NCBI GenBank assembly: GCA_003116975.1
Contig: BGKB01000018.1
Coordinates: 682,001-746,000, forward strand
Length of the DNA: 64,000 nucleotides
Origin: Aurantiochytrium sp. KH105
Taxonomy: Eukaryota; Sar; Bigyra; Thraustochytrida; Thraustochytriidae
Reading direction: 5' to 3'
In this document: piece by piece, positions 54,367 to 63,765 of the stretch
How positions within the stretch are numbered: the first letter of the stretch is position 1
Layout: each line of letters opens with the position of its first letter
The notes under the pieces: generated by a model
Seen by the model: only the letters and a program-made list of their open reading frames with translations
The model's database searches: none
Told to the model about the DNA's origin: nothing
Made by a program: the position numbers and the translations under genes

Positions 54367-54964
54367 TCTCGCCCGCTGCCTTGCCGCGAGCACCTTGTCT
54401 ACGTCGTCGCGACGCTTCTGACGCCGTTTCCACGCAAGCTCTTCGCGCAAGAAAGTCACCGCGCACCGCGTGCGCCAGGGGTTTGTTTCGTCCCGTCTCG
54501 TCTCGACTCGAGTCGCCTCGAGTCTTGTCGTCTCGTCTCCAGCTCCGGCGCGCCAAGCAAGACTCCCGCCACCCGTTCTGGCGCACCAACTATTCTGCAC
54601 TGGAGGACCGAATTCTTCACTTTGCAAGGTCTCGACAAGAGGAACTTTCCCAATTCTGCACTTGCACCAAATCAACTTGGGTTTATTCTCGCAGCATACA
54701 CCCCGGAGGCACTTCAAGCCCAATCCAAATGAAGGCAAACGAGGGGGGCTCCGGGGGACTCTGCGCATGGCCATTCGTGGGGATGCCAGGACGACGTAGA
54801 AAATAGCGAGGAAGGGAAGGACCTTGGCTGTCAGAACTCGCGGCACAGGCGCGCCTCGAGCAAAGGCAGCGCGGGAGAACGCGCGAGGGATCGAGGACAG
54901 ACATCGCTCGGACCCGAAAAAGGGCTTCTTCACGGTCGACGAAGCGTCATTCTCTCTCGCGGAG
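54367..54964. promoter_or_regulatory. Divergent promoter region between PUM3 and the TYW fusion gene
   Basis: This ~600-bp spacer lies between two head-to-head genes for RNA-maturation proteins. It contains a short CTCGT-type run near 54492-54516. The TYW frame is open through the last ~140 bp, but only from a non-ATG codon. No TATA-like box stands out. Confidence 0.45.
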
Positions 54965-57900
54965 ATGGCTCATGAGCTGGCGCTCGAGACCGCGTACTCG
55001 AGCTTGCAACATCAGAAGCAACAGTTTGACGCCTACAAGCGCAGCATCCTCGCCGAGCTAGCGGACGTGGGCACCGACGCGTACTCAGACAAGTCTCCAA
55101 AAGGGTCGCTGGATGCCGCGATTGTCGAGCTTGTGCGAGACATCAATGCAAGTCACGACTATGTCACGACGAGTTCCTGCTCCGGTCGAGTAAGTGTATT
55201 CTACGAAGGAGGCAGCAGTAGCACCAGCAGCGCTAGCCAAGATCCGCTCGAACCCAATCAAGAGTCTGATTTGCAAGCACCGCAGGCGCCCCGCAAGGGC
55301 CAGGGACGCTGGCTTGGTGTGAATCATGACCGCGCACTCTCACGTCAGGAAGTTCTCGATATGCTTGCGAGCGTGACTCCGCAACAAGGCGGCAGGGCCG
55401 TCCTCAAGCACGAACCCTTTGTTCTGCATGTCCAATGTAGGGACGAGCGCAGTGCGCAGGCCTTGCTTCGTGTCGCAATTGACAGCGGCCTGCGTGAATC
55501 TGGGCTTTCGTTGGGACAAAAGAAGATCATGCTTGGCATCCGGACGCTCTCAAATGTCCTCGAAGTCCCTGTTTTGGTGGACGGACGCCAAATTTTATCC
55601 GAAGACGCGCTCGGCGTCATGTGCGATGTGGCCGCCGAGAAGTTTCGCATTAATTGCGAACGCCGCGCCGCCTTCCACGCCAATGTCGCTGCTTTTCTTC
55701 GCAACGCCGACTCTTTGCCCATCCCCGAGTACCCTCGCTCCGATGCGAACGGATTGAGAACGTCGACGCAGAGCTTGAACCCGCAGCAGGAACGTCAGAA
55801 GGAGCGTAGGCGCCAAAAACAGGCCTCTCTTTCCCGTGCTCTCGAGTGGAAGGAAGTTGGGGCCGGCGCCGATCTCTTGCAGAGATGGGGACATGCGTCC
55901 GTGCCTCTCCCGGACGGGTCGGCCGCTTTGGTGTTTGGTGGATTTGGTCCATGCGATGGAACTTCACATGAACGGCGTAACGATCTCATTTTGGTGCGTC
56001 GGAACACGGAGGAGAATGGCAGCAGCTTTCTTTGCGAACGTCTCCAAGCCGGAGGAGAGCCTCCCTCGGCTCGCATCAAACACGCTGCGTGTTGGCTTGA
56101 CGCAAGTCACGCGTTGTGCATTTCTGGCGGTCGTCAGTCTCCTCTTAAGGCGCTTAGTGACCTTGCGCTTTTTCATTATGATCAATGCCGCTGGGTTCCA
56201 GTCCAGTCATCGGGCGCATGGACACCGCGTTGGAGTCATACCATGGTCACTGCTGGTGAGCACGCCATTATTTTTGGTGGGCGCGATGCCAAGAGCGTGA
56301 TGAGCGATACAATCATGATCACGACCCAGGATGCCAGCGCCAAGGTGTCCTTGCTCGAGTGCCATGGCGGGGCTTCTGTGGTAGGTCGATTTGGTCACTC
56401 GGCCGTTACGACGAACCAAGGAGACAAAATGGTCATATATGGCGGCTACGCGAGAGTGGGCGAGAATGACGACGACGAAGCTGTTCCTACGCAACACATG
56501 CTTGGCGACGTCCAGGTTCTCGAACTCTCAACCCTCACTTGGTCAACGGTGTGCGCGCATAGTCCGAGCTCCTCTAGATTTTCGCACGGGGCTGTAGCAC
56601 TGGACGATGACCGCATGCTCGTTGTTGGCGGCGTTGGCATCGAGTACCGCGACAATGGGGCGAAACTTTTGACGCTGTCGACGGGTCAATGGGACGTTGT
56701 CCGGTCCTCCGAAACGTATGGCGCGTCGTGGGCTCCGCAAGCGATGCAGCAAAAGTTCAGCCTCATCAAGCTGCAGCAGGGCTCGCAGCTCGACTTGCTC
56801 TCGCTGGGAGGCGGTAATCTCTGCTTCTCTTTTGGCTTTTGCTTTGGCAAGTCGTCGCATGCCGATGCGAGCTGGATGCTCACGCACGATTTTGCGCCCG
56901 ACGCACTCGCGATTGAGGCCAGTGAGGCAAAGGGCGCCAAAGTTTGTCTCGAAAAGGCAAAGCTGTACGACCGCTCACGCAAGATCGTTCCGTACTTGCA
57001 CAATGGGCGTGCTGCCCTTATGGCAATTCCCGTCCCACGAGATGCAATTGCGCGGGTCGAAGCGCTCATTCAGGACGGACAGCTCGGTGCCGCCAACCTT
57101 GTTCACTGTCCTGCACCCCCTTTAAAGAACGGCGCCGGCCCCGCCGCATCCACCGTCGCCGCGGCCAAGGCTGAGAACACATCAGCCTCTGTAAAGCCCC
57201 AGAAAAAGACTGAGAAACCGAAGAGTGTGCCGAACAAAGAATCGCAAGTCAAATCAAAGGCTTCAGACGCGACAATTGCCGGATTGGGCGTCAGTGTTGC
57301 GGCATCTGCATGCAAATTGTGCAAGTCGGCCTTGGAGCAAGCTGGCCTGTATGACAAAAGCCGGCGCGTAGGGAAACTGGCGAGTGGCATGATGGGCGTT
57401 CCCGTGCGGGGCTCGCTCGAGGCTGCAGTCGCTGCTTTGGCCTCGGTAGGTGTGGAACCCGCAGAAACCTCGTCCAGCATGATGCTCCCGTGCTCGCCCG
57501 TTCCGAAGCAACAACTTGGGTCCAAAAAGGCGCGCGCTGCCAATGGAAACAGCCGGCGAGCTGGTATCAAGGAGCAACTTCGGGTGTGGGTCGAGGGCCT
57601 CGTCACTCGCTCGCCGAGCCTCGAGCTCCCCTCGGCCGAAGTAATGCGAAGTGAACTCCCAAAGCGCGTCGAGGTCTTGGGGGATGTAGCAATTGTGCCT
57701 CGAGAAGCCTTCCGCACCGACCAAATCTGGGCGCCCATCGTTAACGCCGGTGAGGAGCGCGTTCAAGACTGTCTTTGGGCCATGATTGCTTCATTGACAG
57801 GTGCCAAGCGCGTTCTGTTGCAGCGCAAGATTGACACAGGCGTGAAAAGACAAAGTCGTGCCACCATGGTCTATCCACGACAGCATCCCGACACCGCGGT

Positions 57901-59539
57901 CATTGTCAAGCAGAACGGTGTCACATATTGGTTTGACATGGAACGGTGTATGTTTTCGTCGGGCAACATTTCCGAAAAGCAGCGTGTGGCCAAATTTCCA
58001 TGCCGCGGTGAGGTCGTTGTTGACATGTTCGCAGGCATTGGGTACTTTACGTTGCCCTATCTGGTCAAGGCGGGCGTGGCGCATTTGCATGCTTGTGAGT
58101 GGAACGCCGATGCACTCGCAGCGCTGCGCAAAAACCTTGCGTTGAACAGCGTTGAGGACCGCTGCACCGTCTATGCCGGGGATTGTCGTGTCTCTGTGGA
58201 GAAGTCGCTCCGCGGCATCGCAGACCGCGTGAATCTTGGACTTATTCCGTCGTCTCGGCCATTTTGGCCAACGGGGGTCCAGGCATTGCACGAGAGTCGG
58301 GGTGGCTGGCTTCATATTCACGAGAACGTTGTTCGCAAGGAATGCGACGCCTTTGTCAAGGACATGCTGGCCGAGATTCAGACTCTTCTTCCCGAGGGCT
58401 GGACGGCAACGTGTAACCATGTGGAGCGCGTCAAGTCGTACAGCCCGCACGTAGATCACATTGTCGCAGATGTTCGCTGCGGGCCAATTGATGAATTGAA
58501 CGCCGGCGAACTTCAGGGCGGGGGCGCCTCGTCTCAGATTGCATCAGGAGAGCTTTCTCGTGTTTTGCGTGTGCCAACGAGCGATGAACGCGGTCCGTTG
58601 CCAGTGATCCGACGTCCATACCCCAGGAGCGCCCTGGAGGCGCAGGAGATTATGGCAATGGATAGACCTGTTGTCCTCACTGGCATCCCATCATGGTCAT
58701 CATCATTTTGGAAGCTGGGGGCCTTGCAGGAGTTCTGCACAAGTCACACTGACACTGGCAACACCAAGGTGAGCGTTCACGTCGCTGATGATGCGCACTT
58801 GAGTTTTGTGAACAAGTCCTTTCGGTTCCAGGTTACTGAACTGCAAGCGCTTCTACATGCCGTCGCGCAGAACGACGCCAAGCCCATGTACCTTCGCGCA
58901 GTCGGTCCAAACCCGCGCAAAGATCGTGCGCAATTTTGGCGTGATTTTGCAGAGCTGGCTAAGGCGTCTGGTCTGGTCCAACCCGACGAGTTTGTCGATG
59001 GTGATCGCACGAAAATCTTCTCGTCTGTTTTTCGTGTGGCTTCTGCCGGTCTGCAGCTCTGGACTCACTTTGATGTAATGGCAAACGTCCTTTACCAGCT
59101 GCATGGCTCAAAGCGCGTTGTTCTCTTTCGTCCCGAGGACGTTGGGTGCCTCGACATGCGGCAAAGCGTGAGCGCGGTGGTGGACATTGATAGTCAGCCG
59201 TCCGACAGTCTTTTTGGTCAGGCTCGTGCCCGAGCCATGGAAGTCCATCTTGAAGCCGGGGAGGCTCTCTATATTCCAGCACTCTGGCCTCACAATGCAC
59301 GGGCCAAGACAGCAAGTGTGGCTGTCAATGTGTTTTGGCGGTCCCTTGACACGAGCTTTTACGGCGCCAAAGATCTCTACGGAAACCGAGATCCCCTGCC
59401 CGCGGAGCGAGCTCTTGCTCTCGTCCAAGAGGCCAGCGATCTTTTGGGCGCAGCGCAAGACAATGGCAATGTTCTGCCCTGGCAATTCCGTCAATTTTAC
59501 GCACACATTGCCGCCGGGAAGTTATTGCAAAATGCATAG
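54965..59539 (+). CDS. TYW3-kelch-TYW2-TYW5 fusion: multi-step wybutosine synthesis protein
   Basis: This encodes 1524 residues in one frame and makes the modified guanosine at position 37 of tRNA-Phe. Domains in order: (1) TYW3, about 20-260, with DKSPKGSLDAAI and YVTTSSCSGR; it methylates yW-86 to yW-72. (2) A kelch propeller, about 305-620 (repeats with VFGGFG, IIFGGRD, VIYGGY), as in plant TYW2/3 and fungal TYW4. (3) Two copies of an LYD(R/K)SRK module (~660 and ~785), then TYW2, about 870-1170, with SAM motif VVDMFAGIGYFTLPY and NLGLIPSS, which marks TYW2 rather than Trm5; it transfers the aminocarboxypropyl group from SAM. (4) A TYW5-type JmjC Fe/2-oxoglutarate hydroxylase, about 1200-1524, with FSSVFRVASAGLQLWTHFD and iron ligands H1368, D1370 and H1443. 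The first in-frame ATG is at 54965. TYW1 and the TYW4 methyltransferase are not here. Confidence 0.93.
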   Translation: MAHELALETAYSSLQHQKQQFDAYKRSILAELADVGTDAYSDKSPKGSLDAAIVELVRDINASHDYVTTSSCSGRVSVFYEGGSSSTSSASQDPLEPNQESDLQAPQAPRKGQGRWLGVNHDRALSRQEVLDMLASVTPQQGGRAVLKHEPFVLHVQCRDERSAQALLRVAIDSGLRESGLSLGQKKIMLGIRTLSNVLEVPVLVDGRQILSEDALGVMCDVAAEKFRINCERRAAFHANVAAFLRNADSLPIPEYPRSDANGLRTSTQSLNPQQERQKERRRQKQASLSRALEWKEVGAGADLLQRWGHASVPLPDGSAALVFGGFGPCDGTSHERRNDLILVRRNTEENGSSFLCERLQAGGEPPSARIKHAACWLDASHALCISGGRQSPLKALSDLALFHYDQCRWVPVQSSGAWTPRWSHTMVTAGEHAIIFGGRDAKSVMSDTIMITTQDASAKVSLLECHGGASVVGRFGHSAVTTNQGDKMVIYGGYARVGENDDDEAVPTQHMLGDVQVLELSTLTWSTVCAHSPSSSRFSHGAVALDDDRMLVVGGVGIEYRDNGAKLLTLSTGQWDVVRSSETYGASWAPQAMQQKFSLIKLQQGSQLDLLSLGGGNLCFSFGFCFGKSSHADASWMLTHDFAPDALAIEASEAKGAKVCLEKAKLYDRSRKIVPYLHNGRAALMAIPVPRDAIARVEALIQDGQLGAANLVHCPAPPLKNGAGPAASTVAAAKAENTSASVKPQKKTEKPKSVPNKESQVKSKASDATIAGLGVSVAASACKLCKSALEQAGLYDKSRRVGKLASGMMGVPVRGSLEAAVAALASVGVEPAETSSSMMLPCSPVPKQQLGSKKARAANGNSRRAGIKEQLRVWVEGLVTRSPSLELPSAEVMRSELPKRVEVLGDVAIVPREAFRTDQIWAPIVNAGEERVQDCLWAMIASLTGAKRVLLQRKIDTGVKRQSRATMVYPRQHPDTAVIVKQNGVTYWFDMERCMFSSGNISEKQRVAKFPCRGEVVVDMFAGIGYFTLPYLVKAGVAHLHACEWNADALAALRKNLALNSVEDRCTVYAGDCRVSVEKSLRGIADRVNLGLIPSSRPFWPTGVQALHESRGGWLHIHENVVRKECDAFVKDMLAEIQTLLPEGWTATCNHVERVKSYSPHVDHIVADVRCGPIDELNAGELQGGGASSQIASGELSRVLRVPTSDERGPLPVIRRPYPRSALEAQEIMAMDRPVVLTGIPSWSSSFWKLGALQEFCTSHTDTGNTKVSVHVADDAHLSFVNKSFRFQVTELQALLHAVAQNDAKPMYLRAVGPNPRKDRAQFWRDFAELAKASGLVQPDEFVDGDRTKIFSSVFRVASAGLQLWTHFDVMANVLYQLHGSKRVVLFRPEDVGCLDMRQSVSAVVDIDSQPSDSLFGQARARAMEVHLEAGEALYIPALWPHNARAKTASVAVNVFWRSLDTSFYGAKDLYGNRDPLPAERALALVQEASDLLGAAQDNGNVLPWQFRQFYAHIAAGKLLQNA

Positions 59540-59818
59540 AGAGCAACAATGATTTCATCAAGTTGCTATGGGTGCCAGGCATTATCTGAGGCGCGGCAAA
59601 TAGCCAAGGCAGACATGTATTGTCTTGACTTACATTGCCTTGTCTTGCCCCGGCCTGGCGTGACTTTATTGACCAAGTATGCTGTTGTGTGTGGCATGAC
59701 GTCTTGCTGAAAGAGTTCAAAGCATTACTTTTCAAAAGACAAAATCAACATAAAGAATTAACGGAATACTGACGTGGTAAATTGCAGGTTCGGCCGGCTT
59801 TGGTTATTTTTTCCCTTT
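59540..59818. other. Spacer between convergent TYW fusion and lipase-like gene
   Basis: This short 3' flank is shared by convergent genes, with several CTTG/CCTTG words. A TTTATT near 59666 (AATAAA on the minus strand) lies ~150 nt past the lipase stop. No gene is seen. Confidence 0.55.
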
Positions 59819-61066
59819 TTAAAACCAGTCGTCATAGCTGGTGTGGTCCGAAATGGAAGTCGAAAAGCCTGGCTTGTCACGACCTTCGTCGCCGTTGGAG
59901 TTCTTGTTCGTTCCAAAGTGCTTGTAACCCATCCAGCCGTACGGCACACTGGGCACGATATCGTCGTCGTGAACAAAACGCAATTGTGTGAACTGGCCAT
60001 GGATCTCATCAGAAAGGTCGTCAGAAAGCACGCGCGGCGAACCAAAGGTGACAAGAACCATTCGGCTCGTCTCCCAAAGACCATCCTTGTAGACGGCGTA
60101 GGCAAAGGCGTTCATGATCCCACCACCACGGCTGTAGCCATTAAGAATCAGACGGTCGTTCGAGCTGCAAGTCGAGCTAATTTGGCTCCAGATACTGAGC
60201 CGCATGTTATTGTGCGGCTTGACAAAGCCATCATATCCGTTCGAGTACGACTTGTACGTCGTGCAGGTCTTGTACTTCGAGCACCACCACCACGTGTATT
60301 TGGCACATCCACAGCTTTCGTCACGAATACTGTACGTGGCGATACTCTTGATGTCTTCGTCGCCGACGTCAAGATTGTCGAGCCAATCAGCAATATCACC
60401 CGTTGCTTGGGCGGTCACCCAACATGCGTATCCTGATGTCGAGCCAGAGGTGCCAAAGGCGGTGTCGCTTTTGCGAAGAACGAGGACAGCGTCGTTCTCG
60501 TAGGAAACGCCACCACTGTATCCCAAAGTTTCGGCTTCCTCGACTACAGCCCAAGCTGTTGCGCCAATCGTCTGCTGCGTCGAGGTGAGAGCCAACTGCC
60601 GGTAGCGATTAAAGTTCTCTTCTTTGCTGCTTGCACGCAGCGAACGAACCTCGCCCTGCTCGTCGTCGCGCAGAGTCTTGAGGGCGCTCATGATGTCGGA
60701 GGTCATGAACTGGTCATCCCAGTCATCAGACTCTTCGTAGGCGTCAATGAGCTCGTTGATCTGCGAAATGGTCAGGTTTTGGGTGAAGGCGATGTTGGTC
60801 TCATTTTTGAAGGCGCTTCGGAGCGTGACCTGTGCTTGCGCAACGGCCGTCTCGGTCACGGTGTCGGTATTCTCCGAGGTCGACGTTGAAGAGGAGGAGG
60901 CCTGGCCCGCCACGAAGCCAACGCCGGCGGCAACACCGACCACTCCGAGGGCAATGAAGGACTTGAGCGCGAGCTGTTTCCAGTTGCGGCCGCTCTTGGG
61001 TTCTTCAATCTCGACGTGTTGCGTCACATCGCCGGCGAAAGCGGGATTCTGGGTGGAAACCTGCAT
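59819..61066 (-). CDS. Class 3 lipase-like alpha/beta hydrolase, N-terminal membrane anchor (copy 1)
   Basis: This encodes 415 residues. A short N-terminal segment (1-30) precedes a hydrophobic anchor at about 31-55 (LKSFIALGVVGVAAGVGFVAG), suggesting a type II membrane protein with a lumenal or extracellular catalytic domain. N-glycosylation sequons NET and NLT just after it agree. The nucleophile elbow is GYSRGGG, Ser at about residue 311. An Asp in HDDDIVPSVP and a C-terminal His in DHTSYDDWF complete the expected class 3 triad. A Cys/Trp-rich insert (SCGCAKYTWWWCSKYKTC) sits before the core. The substrate is unknown; an acylglycerol or phospholipid is likely from family membership. The start was set at the ATG at 61064-61066, because the neighbouring paralogue begins with the same MQVS-x-NPAF wording. 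An ATG 16 codons upstream is possible. Confidence 0.82.
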   Translation of the reverse strand: MQVSTQNPAFAGDVTQHVEIEEPKSGRNWKQLALKSFIALGVVGVAAGVGFVAGQASSSSTSTSENTDTVTETAVAQAQVTLRSAFKNETNIAFTQNLTISQINELIDAYEESDDWDDQFMTSDIMSALKTLRDDEQGEVRSLRASSKEENFNRYRQLALTSTQQTIGATAWAVVEEAETLGYSGGVSYENDAVLVLRKSDTAFGTSGSTSGYACWVTAQATGDIADWLDNLDVGDEDIKSIATYSIRDESCGCAKYTWWWCSKYKTCTTYKSYSNGYDGFVKPHNNMRLSIWSQISSTCSSNDRLILNGYSRGGGIMNAFAYAVYKDGLWETSRMVLVTFGSPRVLSDDLSDEIHGQFTQLRFVHDDDIVPSVPYGWMGYKHFGTNKNSNGDEGRDKPGFSTSISDHTSYDDWF

Positions 61067-61561
61067 GTTCGTCAGCAATGCTGCTCTCTTTTGATACTTG
61101 GTTCTTTGCTTCACTGGTCGGTTTGGGGTTTGCGGTTTGAAGTTTGCTTTGTTTTCCTCTGCTGATCGTTCGACAAGCGACAGCGCTTAAGCCCTTCTTT
61201 GCAAGGTCGCGTCTGTATTCCTCCTTGTCCTGATGTATGAATGGTATGTTTGGTTTGCTTTAGCGATTCAGAGCCTAGTGGCACCTGGCATGATTCCGCA
61301 TCTTGCTTGGTGCCATGAAGCGTCGACTTCCTTCCTTCGCAGCCTGGCACGAGCCCGTTCTTTGCCTGCGTCCCTGAGAGGACAGAGAATCATCGCTACC
61401 TATGAACGACGGATGTAGTGGTACGAGGCCTACTAGGCCTATGTATGAATGGGTTGGAGTGATCCAGACAAGACCCGGCCGGCCCACTTGACAAAGGCCA
61501 AAAGCCAGATTCGCTCAAAGTACGTCTGGCTTATGGCCGCGTTGAGCTGAGCTGTGCGTTG

Positions 61562-61616
61562 AGTTGAGTCGAGTCGAGTCGAGTCGAGTCGAGTCGAGTC
61601 GAGTCGAGTCGAGTCG
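61562..61616. repeat. (GAGTC)n pentanucleotide repeat
   Basis: About ten copies of GAGTC are present, bordered by GAGTT/GAGCT variants on both sides. They lie ~500 bp upstream of lipase-like copy 1. Confidence 0.95.
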
Positions 61617-62375
61617 GGTTGAGTCGAGCTGAGTTCAGCTAAGCCGTGCACGTGCCGGGTGTTCTCCGTTAGCAGTTAGTTTGCGCCAGGGTTGCAAGGG
61701 TAAGATTCGTGCGTCCTGCTCCGATACTATCCGCCAAGCAGCCTGGCTAGGCCGCCCGGGCCGCGGGCCTCCCCCCCTCCCCACCCACTCACGTGACGAA
61801 GAGCATCGGCACGCTGCGCCTTCGCCCGGGTCGCGAGCGTCGTTCGAGGCGTGGAGGTGCCGCCAGGGCTCTCGCGCACTGCAAGGGCGGGCAAGATTCC
61901 TATCAAGGTAGGAGAAGAAGAAGAACAAGATGTTTTGCTTGCCTGGGTGCGCACGCACACCTTTTTTCCCGCAGCTGCGAGGCTCCTTGCAGTCCGTGTC
62001 GCTCCTGCTGCTGCTCGCAAATCAGTCGGTCGATCTCGGACTCGCAATCCGATCTGCGCGCGTGGTGCGGACGGAGGAGGAGATGGGTGCCTCGCGGACT
62101 CACTGTCAGCCCCGAGGCCGACTGTCCCTGGACGGGGTCTGTGCTAGCGAGGGGAAGAGCCCGCTCGCGTCCGGACGAGCGGCAGCCATGGTCGAAGACA
62201 ACGGGTGAAAAACCATACGTTAGTAAGGCTTTCCAGAGGCGTCGCCAAGTGCTCGCCGCTGTTTCGGCCCACCTGCGCAGGAAGGATCGTGCTATCAACA
62301 ACAACAATAACAGCATCAGCAGCAACAACAAAGACAACAAAATAATGAATTTGGCTTGGTACACGAAGCAACTTG

Positions 62376-62409
<34 letters not shown>

Positions 62410-62410
62410 A
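62376..62410. repeat. (GCAA)n microsatellite
   Basis: About eight copies of AAGC lie just beyond the 3' end of lipase-like copy 2. It is the reverse complement of the GCTT runs in the gene-poor block. Confidence 0.93.
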
Positions 62411-62490
62411 TAAGCGCGAATCGCGAAAACAGCAGCGGATACGAATCGCAAACAGAAGCGACGAAAAGACAGACGCATTGCTTTGCGGAT

Positions 62491-63765
62491 CTAGAACCAC
62501 GTCCCATACGAAAGGTGATGCACAAAGCCAGAGAGAGAAACAGCAAAATGAGGACGGTCGCGACCTTCGCTGTAGCCGCAAGAATTACACTTCATCGTTC
62601 CGAAGTGCTTGTAGCCCATCCAGCCATACGGCACACTGGGAACAGGATCCTTCTTGTAGACAAGGCGAAGCTGAGTGAATTTGCCATGCACTTGATCAGA
62701 GGCGGCATCGTTGAGAGTGCGCGGCGAACCAAAGCTGACGTAGACGAGCTTGTTGAGGGGCCAGAGGTTGTCCTTGTACACGATGTAAGCGAGCGCGTTG
62801 AGAATGCCGGCGCCACGAGAGTATCCAGCAATAATGAGACGATCGTTCGAGTTACACTTGCTCTTGACGCGATTCCAGATGGCATAGCGCATCTTGTTGT
62901 AAGGCTTGACGAAGCCATCAAAGCCTTTCTGAAACGTCTTGTACGTGTTGCACTGCTTGTACTTGGAGCACCACCACAGCGTCTTCTCTTGGCAGCCGCA
63001 GCGTTCGCTGCGAATGTAGTAGTTTTTGATGCTCTTGATGGGATCGCTGCCAAGGTCAAAGTTGCCCGTCCAGTCGCCGAGTTCAACTTTGCTTTCCTCG
63101 GCAATGACCCAGCAAATCTTTCCTGTCGTTCCGCCAGATGTGCCATAGATGTTATCGCTTGTACGGAAGACGGTGGCCTTGTCCGAGCCGGAAAGCACGG
63201 GATCCGGATAACTGGTCGTCGAGATACGCCTCCATGCCTCGTTTCCGAGCGATCTCTGCGACGAGGAGAGCGCGAGTTCACGCTGTGCCTCACGGCGCAG
63301 AGAGGGAATAGACAAGAGTTCACGGGATCCCTCCGTACTTCCGCCCTCGTCGTCATCGCGAAGGGTTTGAAGGGCGCGCATGATGTCGGCGGTCATGAAC
63401 TGATCTTGCCAGCCCTCCGGGTCTGCCTCGTACATGTCGAGAAGCTCGGTGATGTTGTCAGCCGTCATATTTCCGGTAAACGCGACGTTCGAATCATCAT
63501 AAAAGGCCGTGTGAAGCGTCTTTTGCGCTTCCGCCACAGCTGTCTGCGCTTGGGGGGGCGATTCGCCCGCGCTGTCGCCGCTGTTCTGGCCCACGACGAA
63601 GCCGACTCCCGCAGCAACGCCGACAACGCCCATGACGACGAAGACGCGTAGAATGGTTTGCTTCCAGCTGGTTCTCGCTTCTCCTTCGTTCATCTCGCCC
63701 TCGGGAATGACCACGGACTGGGCCACTTGGCCTTGAAAGGCCGGGTTCTTGCTGCTCACTTGCAT
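62491..63765 (-). CDS. Class 3 lipase-like alpha/beta hydrolase, N-terminal membrane anchor (copy 2)
   Basis: This 424-residue paralogue of the downstream neighbour has the same order: a short N-terminus starting MQVSSKNPAFQG, a hydrophobic anchor at about 36-60 (ending VGVAAGVGFVVGQ), sequons NMT and NIT, the Cys insert CGCQEKTLWWCSKYKQC and the elbow GYSRGAG, Ser at about 315. The Asp in YKKDPVPSVPYGWMGYKHFG and a His near the C-terminus (VHHLSYGTWF) are also conserved. It differs by a longer acidic N-terminal stretch (EGEMNEGEAR) and an extra CNSCGY near the end. Side-by-side orientation and strong similarity over the catalytic half point to tandem duplication. The ATG at 63763-63765 is chosen by homology with copy 1. 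The frame is open 34 codons upstream with another ATG. Confidence 0.82.
   Translation of the reverse strand: MQVSSKNPAFQGQVAQSVVIPEGEMNEGEARTSWKQTILRVFVVMGVVGVAAGVGFVVGQNSGDSAGESPPQAQTAVAEAQKTLHTAFYDDSNVAFTGNMTADNITELLDMYEADPEGWQDQFMTADIMRALQTLRDDDEGGSTEGSRELLSIPSLRREAQRELALSSSQRSLGNEAWRRISTTSYPDPVLSGSDKATVFRTSDNIYGTSGGTTGKICWVIAEESKVELGDWTGNFDLGSDPIKSIKNYYIRSERCGCQEKTLWWCSKYKQCNTYKTFQKGFDGFVKPYNKMRYAIWNRVKSKCNSNDRLIIAGYSRGAGILNALAYIVYKDNLWPLNKLVYVSFGSPRTLNDAASDQVHGKFTQLRLVYKKDPVPSVPYGWMGYKHFGTMKCNSCGYSEGRDRPHFAVSLSGFVHHLSYGTWF

Larger units (their letters stand above)
61067..62490. other. 1.4-kb spacer between tandem lipase-like genes
   Basis: This holds the presumed promoter of copy 1 and the 3' flank of copy 2, both minus strand. 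It contains a TAGGCCTA palindrome (61434-61441) beside a near-copy, a GAGTC array (61562-61616) and a GCAA run (62376-62410). A plus-strand frame 61793-62413 ends in the GCAA run and has no domain, so I do not annotate it. Confidence 0.5.

Noticed and set aside
54824-54964. Longer N-terminus for the TYW fusion
   Set aside because: The upstream extension has no ATG in frame. The first ATG at 54965 still lies before the TYW3 domain.
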